Origin: Planctomycetota bacterium
GTDB taxonomy: Bacteria > Planctomycetota > UBA1135 > GCA-002686595
DNA: 64,000 nt
Direction: 5' to 3'
NCBI GenBank assembly: GCA_028278425.1
Contig: JANQEJ010000038.1
Span: forward strand, 1-64,000
Shown: piece after piece, positions 1 to 6,975 of the stretch
How the letters are laid out: the number at the start of each line of letters is the position of its first letter
Position numbering within the stretch: the stretch's first letter is position 1
Notes under the pieces: model-generated
The model's input: the letters and a program-made list of their open reading frames with translations, nothing else
What the model was told of the DNA's origin: nothing
Database searches by the model: none
Translations under genes and position numbers: made by a program

Positions 1-198
1 CCCCGCCTCGCGGCAATAGCCGAGGTCGAGCTCGTGCTCGGGGTCCTGGTGATAGCCGATGCACACGTAGGGCTCGGACGGCGTGCACAGCACTATGGTG
101 TCGGGCGTGTCGCGCTCGAGCGCGCGCGCCAACCCGTGGTAGAGCGCCTGCGAGCGCAGGTGCGGGACGACGCCCGCATCGATCAGCCGAATCGCCAA
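1..198 (-). CDS. Lipoate-protein ligase-like protein (partial, cut by window edge)
   Basis: This is the N-terminal 66 codons of a protein that continues beyond position 1. The segment fits the start of the lipoate/biotin ligase fold: an Arg-containing stretch before 'ALYHGLARAL', then 'CIGYHQDPEHELD', which matches the 'P.v.iGr.Q....e.d' segment of LplA/LipB-type transferases. The start is a TTG at 198, two bases after the TusA stop, so it is the last visible gene of the minus-strand operon. A second, full-length ligase (3509-4582) lies upstream in the same operon, so this copy may be the amidotransferase or second half of a two-ligase system. The RRxTGGG motif would lie beyond the edge, so catalytic competence cannot be judged. 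Confidence 0.6.
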   Translation of the reverse strand, partial: MAIRLIDAGVVPHLRSQALYHGLARALERDTPDTIVLCTPSEPYVCIGYHQDPEHELDLGYCREAG

Positions 199-199
199 G

Positions 200-433
200 T
201 CAGTGCGTCTTCTTGATCAGGAAGCGCCACTTCTCCGTCTCCACCTCCTCGGTGGAGACGATCTCGTGCCGCGTCTGGCGCTCCCACGCCTCCATGTCGG
301 GAACGACGCCGGGGTCGGTGGCGATCATCTCGAGGATCTGTCCGATCTCCATGCCCTTGATCGCGCGGCGGGTCTTCACCACGGGGATCGGGCACAGGAG
401 CCCGGTGCAGTCGAGGAACTCGTCCGGTTTCAC
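200..433 (-). CDS. tusA: TusA-family sulfur carrier protein
   Basis: A 77-residue protein of typical TusA length. It has the family signature 'DCTGLLCPIPVVKTRRAI', with the sulfur-carrying cysteine C14 in the CP dipeptide and an extra cysteine C9. TusA proteins carry persulfide sulfur on this cysteine between cytoplasmic sulfurtransferases; in sulfur oxidisers they hand sulfane sulfur to the Dsr or sHdr systems. The start is a GTG overlapping the stop of the upstream radical-SAM gene by four bases (GTGA), so translation is probably coupled. Sharing an operon with a lipoyl carrier and lipoate assembly genes suggests a role in sulfur oxidation or sulfur insertion rather than tRNA thiolation. 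That role is inferred from context. Confidence 0.88.
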   Translation of the reverse strand: MKPDEFLDCTGLLCPIPVVKTRRAIKGMEIGQILEMIATDPGVVPDMEAWERQTRHEIVSTEEVETEKWRFLIKKTH

Positions 434-1527
434 GTCCAAGTGGGGTCTCCGGTCAGCGTGTGCGTCCGCCGGTGGATCTCCGGCAGGAGCCGCGCGCCTT
501 CGTCTCGATCGACGAGGCGGTTGATGAAGTAGAAGAGATAGGTCGTCGTGAGCCAGCTTGTGAAGTCCTCCGCCGAGGCGAGGTGCTTTCTCAGGTTGAG
601 CATCACCCACGAGAAGTGCTGCCACGTGTCGAAGCACGAGGCGCAGTCGCGGTCGATCGCGGTGCAGCAGCGCCGCGTCGTCGCGAGGTCCGCGTTGTAG
701 GCGCGGAAGTGCGGGTCGTACGGCCGGCCGTTCTTCACCCGCTCCGCGTTGGCGGGGTGGTCGGGGGTAACGCTCGCGCAGGAGGCGTGCCCCCAGCGGT
801 CGCCGAAGAGGGTCCCGGTGGTGACCACCTCGGCCAGGCGGGAGGTCATCAGCACGTGCTCCGGCCAGCGGTCGATCGCGCCCTCGATGGCGTCGCGCAC
901 GGCGCCGAAGCCCTGCCGGAAGCCCAGCGCGCCTCCGCGGCCCTCGAGGTCGCCGTAGAAGTTGAAGAGCACGCGGTTGCCGTTGTCGACGCAGCGCGCG
1001 ACGACGCGCTCGAGCTCGCCGGCGTGCCCCGGCGCGACGGTGTAGTACCAGAAGGCCCGCTCGTCGTCGCGGTAGTTGGCGAGCGCGCGGCCGAAGACGT
1101 CGACGCGCCCGCCGCCGCGGAGCTTCCCGTCCGTGGCGGCGTCGCCCCACACCGAGACGCCGATCGGGAGCTCCTCGAAGCCGTCGAGCGGGATGCGCAC
1201 GAGACCGTTCGTCGCGACGCTCAGCCGAAACGCGTCATAGAACGTCTTCAGACGGTCGAGCGCGAGGCTCGGCTCGCCGCCGACGATGGTGACGAAGTTC
1301 GTGCCGCGCTCGCGCTCGCGCGCGACGAAGGCATCGACGACGGCGTCGCTTCCCGGAGCGCGCGCCCGGTCCATGCCCTCGGCGAAGAAGTAGCAGCCGT
1401 CGCAGCGGATGTTGCAGGTGTCGGTCAGGTCGACCGCGATGGAGCGGATCGGCCCGGCGGCGCGCACGGCGTCGTAGAGCCGCGCGAGCAGCGGGTCCGC
1501 GAGATAGCGCTCAAGCCTCGCCGCCAT
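430..1527 (-). CDS. Radical SAM protein of unknown substrate
   Basis: A 365-residue protein with the radical-SAM cluster motif CX3CX2C (C38, C42, C45 in 'TCNIRCDGCYFF') and a GGEPS-type SAM-binding motif about 40 residues later. A C-terminal cysteine-rich stretch, 'RRCCTAIDRDCASCFDTW', may bind a second iron-sulfur cluster, as in SPASM/twitch proteins. It overlaps the upstream LipS1-like gene by 17 bases and is followed by tusA through a GTGA overlap, so it belongs to the same operon. It is not one of the two lipoyl-synthase-like proteins, and I do not recognise its substrate. The neighbours suggest work on the lipoyl carrier or on sulfur transfer, which is inference only. Confidence 0.8.
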   Translation of the reverse strand: MAARLERYLADPLLARLYDAVRAAGPIRSIAVDLTDTCNIRCDGCYFFAEGMDRARAPGSDAVVDAFVARERERGTNFVTIVGGEPSLALDRLKTFYDAFRLSVATNGLVRIPLDGFEELPIGVSVWGDAATDGKLRGGGRVDVFGRALANYRDDERAFWYYTVAPGHAGELERVVARCVDNGNRVLFNFYGDLEGRGGALGFRQGFGAVRDAIEGAIDRWPEHVLMTSRLAEVVTTGTLFGDRWGHASCASVTPDHPANAERVKNGRPYDPHFRAYNADLATTRRCCTAIDRDCASCFDTWQHFSWVMLNLRKHLASAEDFTSWLTTTYLFYFINRLVDRDEGARLLPEIHRRTHTLTGDPTWT

Positions 1528-2584
1528 CGCGCCAGACCTCGTGCAGCCTCATCTCGCTCTTGATCGTCGCCAGATCGTCGACGCCGGGTGGGAACGGGTA
1601 GTCGCGAAACTCCTCGCCCGGCCGGTACGAGCCGTACGGGCGGTTGCACGCCACCTCGCCGGCCCGGTCCGGACAGCCGTCGGTCCGGAACGGCGTACCG
1701 CCGTCCGCCGCGGCCTCGACCAGCTCGGCGGGCGCGTCCAGGCGCGCGATGGCGCCCGCTGCGTCGAACGCGATCGCGTCGCGCGGCAGCTCCTCCCGCT
1801 CGATCAGGTGCTTGACGAGCTGGATGCGCCGCGTGCGCTCGATCGGCGCGCGGGGCACGTCGTGCATCCGCGTGCCCGGCTCGGGGTTGAAGGAGAAGAG
1901 GTAGGCCGCGATCTCCTCCGCGTGCAGCGCGTAGAAGAGCTCGACGAGCTCCGCGTCGGTCTCCCCCAGCCCGACGATCACGTGGAAGTTGACCTTCCAC
2001 GGCCCGAAGATCCTTCGCGCCGCGCGCGCGATCTCCCAGTGCTGGTCCCAGTCGTGCGGCCCGCGCACGCCGCGGCCGCGGGTGTCGTGGAAGACGTCGC
2101 GCGACGCCGCGTCGAGCCCGATGCCGACGATGTCGGCGCCGGCGTCGCGCAGCTCGCGCAGGCGCTCTTCATTCAAGGTCGGCGCGCTGACGAGTGCCGA
2201 GATCGGCACCTCTTCGGCCCGCCGGCGGACACGCCGCGTCATGTCGACGAGGTCCCCGTAGGCGCGCGCGTCCTGCACCTCGGCGATGCACACGCGCCCG
2301 ACGCCGCCGTTCGCCTCCTTCGCCGCGATCTGGTCCGCCACGAGGTCGGTCGGGAAGAGCGGCCAGGCCACGCGGATGAAGGTGTTGTCCTCGGCCGCGC
2401 CGGGGCGCTCGCGCGCCAGGCCGCAGTAGGAGCAGTTCGCGTAGCAGCCCTCGGGGTAGTTCTGGAGCAGGTTGATGCACCCGCAGCGGCAGCCCGCGAT
2501 CCGGCCCGGCTTCAGGCCGAGCTCGATCGCCGCCGCGGTGCTGATGCGGACCCAGTCGGGGCTGATCTGCAAGGCCTCGCTCAC
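1511..2584 (-). CDS. Radical SAM lipoyl synthase component (LipS1/biotin synthase-like)
   Basis: A 357-residue radical-SAM enzyme. The SAM cluster is C47/C51/C54 in 'CYANCSYC'. Just upstream, 'GCRCGCINL' (C32, C34, C36) and the C-terminal 'GCPDR...ACNRPYGSYRPG' supply more cysteines, which could hold the auxiliary cluster that donates sulfur in lipoyl synthases. The overall pattern resembles biotin synthase-like LipS1, one half of the two-protein lipoyl synthase known from Thermococcus and from sHdr sulfur oxidisers. I chose the GTG at 2584 because it overlaps the upstream stop by four bases, as at the other junctions of this operon; an upstream GTG at 2602 would add six residues. Which of the two genes is LipS1 and which LipS2 needs an alignment. 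Confidence 0.75.
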   Translation of the reverse strand: MSEALQISPDWVRISTAAAIELGLKPGRIAGCRCGCINLLQNYPEGCYANCSYCGLARERPGAAEDNTFIRVAWPLFPTDLVADQIAAKEANGGVGRVCIAEVQDARAYGDLVDMTRRVRRRAEEVPISALVSAPTLNEERLRELRDAGADIVGIGLDAASRDVFHDTRGRGVRGPHDWDQHWEIARAARRIFGPWKVNFHVIVGLGETDAELVELFYALHAEEIAAYLFSFNPEPGTRMHDVPRAPIERTRRIQLVKHLIEREELPRDAIAFDAAGAIARLDAPAELVEAAADGGTPFRTDGCPDRAGEVACNRPYGSYRPGEEFRDYPFPPGVDDLATIKSEMRLHEVWRDGGEA

Positions 2585-3498
2585 CAGCTCACCCCGCAGC
2601 ACGCGTTAATAAAGGAAGGGCGGAGCCCCCGCTCCTCGGCGTAGGCCACGATCCCGTCCGCGGGATAGGCGATGCCGTTCAGGCCGGCGTCCACCGCCAG
2701 ACGGTCGATCTCCGCCTTGAGCTCGCCCAGGGGGCGGGCGCAGCCGAGCAGCACCGGCGTCGCCGGCAGCGTGCGCCGCGCCAGCTCGAAGAAGGCGCCG
2801 ATCTCCTCGAGCGGCGGCGGCTCGACCGCCGCCATCGGCGTGCCGCCGAGCGGCATCAGGACGACGAGCACCAGGCACTTCAGCGGGTGGCGCGCGACGA
2901 TCTCGAGCGCGCGCTCCTCCCCCAGCATGCGCCCGAAGTGCAGGCCGAGGATGACGTGCGGCACCGTCGGGACACCGTAGCGCGCGAGCCGCGCGAGCGC
3001 CGCGTCGTAGTCGTCGGGGTCGGCGTCGAGGTGGTAGACCGCGCGGACCGTGTCCGCGTGGCCGATGACGTCGACCATCGCGCCGTCGATGCCGACCTCG
3101 GCGAGGCCGGCGCAGGTCGCCTCGTCGGGAAGGCCCGGATGCACGCGGACGACGAGCCCGAGCTCGCGGCGCGCCCGCACCAGGTCGGGGACGTGCTCGA
3201 GCAGCGGCACGCGCCCCTGCGCGTCGCTCCCGCCGGAGATCAGGACGCCGCGCGCGCCGCGCTCGGCGAGCTTCGCGCAGAGCTCGTAGAGGCTCCCGTC
3301 GAAGCTCGTGAGGTCGTCCATGCCGCGCAACACCTGCACCTTGCAGTGCTCGCAGGAGAGCGCGCACGCGGTGCCGGTCACGCTGATCGACACGAACTCC
3401 GCCGCGTCGTGGCGCGCGTACTCGGTCGTCGCGTAGCGCTTCAAGCCGGGGGCGTGGAAGCGGATCGAGTCCGCGAAGTTCGCCCGCCGGATCTCCAT
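2581..3498 (-). CDS. Radical SAM lipoyl synthase component (LipS2-like)
   Basis: A 305-residue protein with the radical-SAM motif CX3CX2C (C45, C49, C52 in 'ACALSCEHCKV'), a 'GVLISGGSDAQG' motif matching the GGE-type region, and a C-terminal 'NACCGVSW' cysteine pair. Two radical-SAM genes in tandem beside a lipoate ligase and a GcvH-like carrier are the hallmark of the LipS1/LipS2 lipoate assembly route. In that route both proteins are needed to insert two sulfurs into octanoyl-carrier. The ATG at 3498 is chosen because it opens the conserved region 10 bases after the ligase stop; longer reading in this frame runs into the ligase gene and is not real. The assignment rests on motif and context only. 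Confidence 0.75.
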   Translation of the reverse strand: MEIRRANFADSIRFHAPGLKRYATTEYARHDAAEFVSISVTGTACALSCEHCKVQVLRGMDDLTSFDGSLYELCAKLAERGARGVLISGGSDAQGRVPLLEHVPDLVRARRELGLVVRVHPGLPDEATCAGLAEVGIDGAMVDVIGHADTVRAVYHLDADPDDYDAALARLARYGVPTVPHVILGLHFGRMLGEERALEIVARHPLKCLVLVVLMPLGGTPMAAVEPPPLEEIGAFFELARRTLPATPVLLGCARPLGELKAEIDRLAVDAGLNGIAYPADGIVAYAEERGLRPSFINACCGVSW

Positions 3499-3508
3499 GC
3501 ACGCGGCG

Positions 3509-4582
3509 TCAGGCACGGCTCGCCTCCGGCGTCGCGAAACACCCGTATGGATCGGAGGGTTCGCGCGCGCGCTCGACCGCCGCCGCGATGGCGCGCGCGA
3601 GCGGCTCCGGCGCGAGCGCGCCGTCCCCGCGCGACCACGCGCGCACGGTCGCCGCGATCGCGCCCGGGTCGGACGAATGCCAGCGCAGCCGTCCTTCGAG
3701 GTCGGCCACCGCGCTCTCGCTCGCGAAGAAGTCGCCGCGAAGGTGCGCGGCTTTGATCGTGCCGCCCGCGAGGGCGACGCGCACGTCGAGGCGGCCCTCC
3801 GGCGTGCACAGCTCCGCGGCGCCGGCGGTGTCGGGCACGTCGGTGCGCTGGAAGACCCACTCGCGCGTCGCGTACTTGTCGCGGACGAGCGCGGCGACGT
3901 CGCCGCGTTCCGCGGCGGTGAGCGAAGTCGGCTCCGCGTCCGCACCGAAGCCGCGTCTAACGGCGGCGCGCACGTCGTCGAGAGCGACGCCCGCCCCCAC
4001 CAGCCGCCGGACCGTCACCGTCCGCCCGGCGAGGACCGCGAGCTCGCGCTCGCCGACCGCGGGGAAGGGCATCCGGAGCACGCGCGCCATCAGCGCGACG
4101 TCGAGGTCGACGAGCACGGAGGCGTGAAACAGGAGCGCGCCCGACGGGTCGCGGTAGACGCCGAGCCCGGCGAGCTTGCGCCCGCCGACGGCGAGGTCGT
4201 TCTTCCCGCGGAAGGACGCGGCGACGCCGAGCTCCGCGAGGCCGCGCAACAGGCCGCGCGAGAGGCGCTCCATGAGCTCGCGCGGGCGACGGCGTTCCGC
4301 GCCGGCGACGACGAGCGCGACGCCGAGCTGGTCCGGCCCCATCAGGATCGCACCGCCGCCGGTCGGCCGGCGGTTCACCCCGACGTGCTCGCGCGCGCAC
4401 CGCTCGAGCTCGACCTCGTGCGCGACGTCCTGGAACCGCCCGACGAGCGCGCAGTGCGCCCGATACGTGTAGAGCCGCAGCGTCGGCGGCGACGCGCCGC
4501 GGCCGACCCTCTGGGCGAGCGCTTCGTCGCAGGCCAGCCCCTCCGCAGCGCCGACGCCGTCGTCCGTCAGGAGCCGCGTCAT
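3509..4582 (-). CDS. Lipoate-protein ligase (LplA family, sLpl-like)
   Basis: A 357-residue ligase. It attaches lipoate or octanoate, via an AMP intermediate, to a lysine of the carrier protein. The diagnostic motif 'RRPTGGGAI' is at residues 71-79, and the invariant lysine lies in 'VGGRKLAGLG' (K136). A C-terminal accessory domain follows, giving the length of two-domain LplA enzymes. Translation probably starts at the ATG at 4582, which overlaps the stop of the lipoyl-carrier gene by four bases (ATGA); the open frame extends further upstream but without family similarity. With the GcvH-like gene in front and LipS-like genes behind, it would be the dedicated ligase for that carrier. Confidence 0.85.
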   Translation of the reverse strand: MTRLLTDDGVGAAEGLACDEALAQRVGRGASPPTLRLYTYRAHCALVGRFQDVAHEVELERCAREHVGVNRRPTGGGAILMGPDQLGVALVVAGAERRRPRELMERLSRGLLRGLAELGVAASFRGKNDLAVGGRKLAGLGVYRDPSGALLFHASVLVDLDVALMARVLRMPFPAVGERELAVLAGRTVTVRRLVGAGVALDDVRAAVRRGFGADAEPTSLTAAERGDVAALVRDKYATREWVFQRTDVPDTAGAAELCTPEGRLDVRVALAGGTIKAAHLRGDFFASESAVADLEGRLRWHSSDPGAIAATVRAWSRGDGALAPEPLARAIAAAVERAREPSDPYGCFATPEASRA

Positions 4583-5001
4583 GTCCGCGCGAGGCGCTCG
4601 ACCTCGGCGGCGACCCAGGGCTCGATCGCGTCGTCCGCGAGGAGCTCCGCCGCCTCCTCCTCCCACCGCGTCGCGGCGATCTCGACCAGCCAGCCGTCGC
4701 CGTACGGGTCGCCGTTGACGCGCAGCGGGTCCCGCAGCACCGCGTCATTGCGCGCGACGAGCTCGCCGGAGACCGGCGCGACGATCGTGCTCGTCATCTT
4801 CGCCGCCTCCAGGGATCCGATCGGCTCGCCGCGCCGGACGGTCGTGCCGAGGTCGTGCAGCGCGACGTAGGCGAGCTCGCCGAGCGATTCGAGCCCCAGC
4901 GCGTCGACGCCGACGCGCACCCGCCCCGTCCCGGCATCGTGCCGCGCCCACAGGTGCTGATCGGCGTCGTAGCGACGGTCGCGCGGAACGTGGGGGGGCA
5001 T
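4579..5001 (-). CDS. Lipoyl carrier protein, GcvH-like (LbpA-type)
   Basis: A 140-residue lipoyl-domain protein and first gene of the minus-strand operon. It has the H-protein pattern 'GSLEAAKMTSTIVAPVSGEL', in which K68 aligns with the lipoylated lysine of GcvH (ESVKA region). It ends with the H-protein tail 'NGDPYGDGWLVEI'. No other glycine-cleavage gene (gcvT, gcvP) is nearby. Its partners are a lipoate ligase, two LipS-like proteins and TusA, which is the gene set around lipoate-binding protein LbpA of the sulfur-oxidising sHdr pathway. I therefore favour LbpA over a true GcvH, but the sHdr subunits are not in the window and could lie beyond position 1. A solitary GcvH-like protein remains possible. 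Confidence 0.78.
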   Translation of the reverse strand: MPPHVPRDRRYDADQHLWARHDAGTGRVRVGVDALGLESLGELAYVALHDLGTTVRRGEPIGSLEAAKMTSTIVAPVSGELVARNDAVLRDPLRVNGDPYGDGWLVEIAATRWEEEAAELLADDAIEPWVAAEVERLART

Positions 5002-5134
5002 CGGGCCGACATCCTAGCCCGCCGGTCCCGGGGCGGGTCCGAATCGCGGCCGAATCCGGCGGCGGAGCCCGGCGGGAGCGGCCGGGCTCCCCGGAGGGCC
5101 TCCCGCACCGGACCGGGTGGGCCATATCCGGCGT

Positions 5135-5148
5135 TGAAATCGCTTTCC
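5135..5148. promoter_or_regulatory. LacI/cre-like imperfect palindrome
   Basis: TGAAATCGCTTTCC sits between the divergent lipoyl-carrier gene and the sigma-like gene. It resembles LacI-family operators (TGNAANCGNTTNC). A perfect version (GGAAAGCGCTTTCC) occurs at 62651-62664. No LacI-type gene is in the window, so function is a guess. Confidence 0.25.
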
Positions 5149-5196
5149 TGGTGCATATGTTGTGGTTCCTTGGAGCGGGAGCGAGGAAGTCGCGAC

Positions 5197-5826
5197 TTGG
5201 CCAGGGAGGCCCGCGCCGAGGCCAGCGAGCTGACGCCGTACCGGCCGGAGGCCGGCGCGACGCCCGGCCGGGGGCTCCTCGCCGGAGGCGACCCGCACGA
5301 GATCCTCCGCCGCCTGCACGCCGGCGACCCCCTTTCCGTCCGCTCGCGCGCGGAGAACCACGCGCGGAAGAACGCGCTCGTCCTCGACAGCGACCGGCTG
5401 TACGTCCGCAGCCTCGCGCGGGTCGCCCACGACGCCGCCGCCGGGCGCGTGCGCGAGCCGCTGTCTCCGTGGCTCGACGACTGCGTCGCGATCTCCGCGC
5501 GGGAGCTCCTGCGCGAGGACCTGGCGGCCACGCGCCCCGAAGCGACGGCGGCGCCGGTGATCGACGGCATGCACACGCTCCTCGCGTACGCGCTCAAGAT
5601 CGAGCCGCTCGAGGCTCCCTACGTCGCGGCGATCTTCAACCAGCTCCACGTGGAGCAGCGCGCCCCGCTCTACGCGGTGCTGATCGAGCGGCGCACGATG
5701 ACCGACGTCGCGGCCGCGCGTGGGATCACGGTCGGCCAGGTCCGCGCGCACGTCACGGCGGGGCTGAACGCCCTCGCCACCGCGCGCCCTCCCGAAGAAC
5801 AGGCCGGCTGGTCTGAGCTCCTATGA
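5197..5826 (+). CDS. Sigma-70-like transcriptional regulator (putative)
   Basis: About 209 residues if translation starts at the TTG at 5197, which follows a GAGGAAG purine run; a TTG at 5170 is an alternative and no ATG is well placed. The C-terminal 50 residues ('QRAPLYAVLIERRTMTDVAAARGITVGQVRAHVTAGLNAL') have the helix-turn-helix layout of sigma region 4 in ECF-like factors, and the middle is helical. The first half has no strong sigma region 2 signature, so this may be a divergent sigma factor or another HTH regulator. It overlaps the next gene by four bases (ATGA) and probably heads an operon running to 9635. Confidence 0.5.
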   Translation: MAREARAEASELTPYRPEAGATPGRGLLAGGDPHEILRRLHAGDPLSVRSRAENHARKNALVLDSDRLYVRSLARVAHDAAAGRVREPLSPWLDDCVAISARELLREDLAATRPEATAAPVIDGMHTLLAYALKIEPLEAPYVAAIFNQLHVEQRAPLYAVLIERRTMTDVAAARGITVGQVRAHVTAGLNALATARPPEEQAGWSELL

Positions 5827-6734
5827 ACGGCGGCACGCACACGCTGGACCCGAACGTCGAGGAGATCCTCGTCGAGATCGCCGGGCAGCCGGGCTCGCGC
5901 CTCCTGCGCATGACGCCCGAGCAGCGCGCCGCGGCGGCGCGCGGCGAGTCCCTCGAGCTGATCCCGTACGCCACCGGCCTGACCGCCGCCGAGCGGCACC
6001 TGCTGCGCGTGTGCCGCGCGGAGGTCGCGTACCTCCTGCGGACGGCCTACTGGAACCTGCTTCTCCGCGACGAAGCGCACGAGGCGCGGGTGAAGCACGA
6101 CTTCGAGGTCGAGGACGTCGCCGACCGCCGGCAGCGCGTCGAGCGCGAGCTCGAATGGGCGCCGTCCCTGCGCGCCTGGGCGCGGACGAACGAGCTGCTC
6201 GGCCGCTGCCTAGCCGCGCGGATCGACCGGGCGCCGAAGCGGGCGGACTACCTGATCGCGGCCTTGCAGCTCGAGGACACCGGCGAGGCGCGCAACGACC
6301 TGGCGCTCGAGTGGATCCTCGCGGGCGAGCTCGAGAACGCGCGGGCCACCTTCGAGAAGCTCACCACCGGCGTGCTCACGCAGAAGCAGGAGCAGATCTG
6401 CTGGCACAACATCGGGTTCCTCCACACGAGCCGCGGCGACGACGGGCGGGCGGTGGACGCCTTCGCGATCTCCGCGACGATCGACGGCGGCGACCCGGAG
6501 ACGGACTTCAACCTGCTGCGCTGCGCGCTGCGGCTCGGCGACTCCACGCTCGCCGCGCGCGCCGCGGCACGCGTGGACGAGCAGGTGTCCGCGGACGATC
6601 CCGACCTCGCCCGCTTCGCCGCCGCGTCGCTCACGGATCACGAGACACCGACCGCGAAAGCCCACGCCTGCTTGCGGGGGCTTCGCGACCGCCTTGGGCC
6701 CGCATCCCGGAAGATCGCCGATGCCTACGCCTAA
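5823..6734 (+). CDS. Hypothetical helical (TPR-like) protein
   Basis: A 303-residue soluble protein with no signal peptide. From about residue 150 onward, alternating helices such as 'AALQLEDTGEARNDLALEWILAGELENARATF' and 'NIGFLHTSRGDDGRAVDAFAISATID' look like degenerate TPR/Sel1 repeats, which normally bind other proteins. The ATG overlaps the stop of the sigma-like gene (ATGA), so the two are co-translated. A regulator followed by a TPR protein suggests a sigma/partner or anti-sigma relationship, but I recognise no named family. Confidence 0.65.
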   Translation: MNGGTHTLDPNVEEILVEIAGQPGSRLLRMTPEQRAAAARGESLELIPYATGLTAAERHLLRVCRAEVAYLLRTAYWNLLLRDEAHEARVKHDFEVEDVADRRQRVERELEWAPSLRAWARTNELLGRCLAARIDRAPKRADYLIAALQLEDTGEARNDLALEWILAGELENARATFEKLTTGVLTQKQEQICWHNIGFLHTSRGDDGRAVDAFAISATIDGGDPETDFNLLRCALRLGDSTLAARAAARVDEQVSADDPDLARFAAASLTDHETPTAKAHACLRGLRDRLGPASRKIADAYA

Positions 6735-6975
6735 AAAACCCCGCCGGCCGCTCCCCGAGCTGCTGGCCTTCCTCAGCCTCGCCGGCGCCTTGAGCGCTCC
6801 GCAGGCCCTCGGCGCCGGCGAACCCGTCACCCCCTCGGGCGGAAGCGGCATCGGTTCCGGACCGGGCCAGGTCAAGAAGCGCACGCCGCCGCAGCCGCCG
6901 GCGGAGGCCGAAGCGCCGCCGCCGGGCGAGGAGCCCGCGCGCGGCGGTCTCGCACCAAGGGAGGGGCGCAGATGA
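6721..6975 (+). CDS. Small Pro/Gly-rich exported protein
   Basis: An 84-residue protein if started at the ATG at 6721 (an ATG at 6694 is also in frame). After a basic N-terminus (PKKPRRP) comes a hydrophobic stretch 'LLAFLSLAGALSAPQALGAG', consistent with a signal peptide. The remainder is a Gly/Ser/Pro-rich tail ending in many Pro, Glu and Arg. It overlaps the upstream gene by 14 bases and the downstream gene by four (ATGA). No family is recognised; it is probably an exported linker-like protein expressed with the large membrane protein that follows. Confidence 0.5.
   Translation: MPTPKKPRRPLPELLAFLSLAGALSAPQALGAGEPVTPSGGSGIGSGPGQVKKRTPPQPPAEAEAPPPGEEPARGGLAPREGRR

Noticed and set aside
4579-5001. 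Glycine cleavage system H protein
   Set aside because: No gcvT or gcvP lies nearby, while lipoate ligase, LipS-like proteins and TusA do; the LbpA-type reading is preferred, though not proven.
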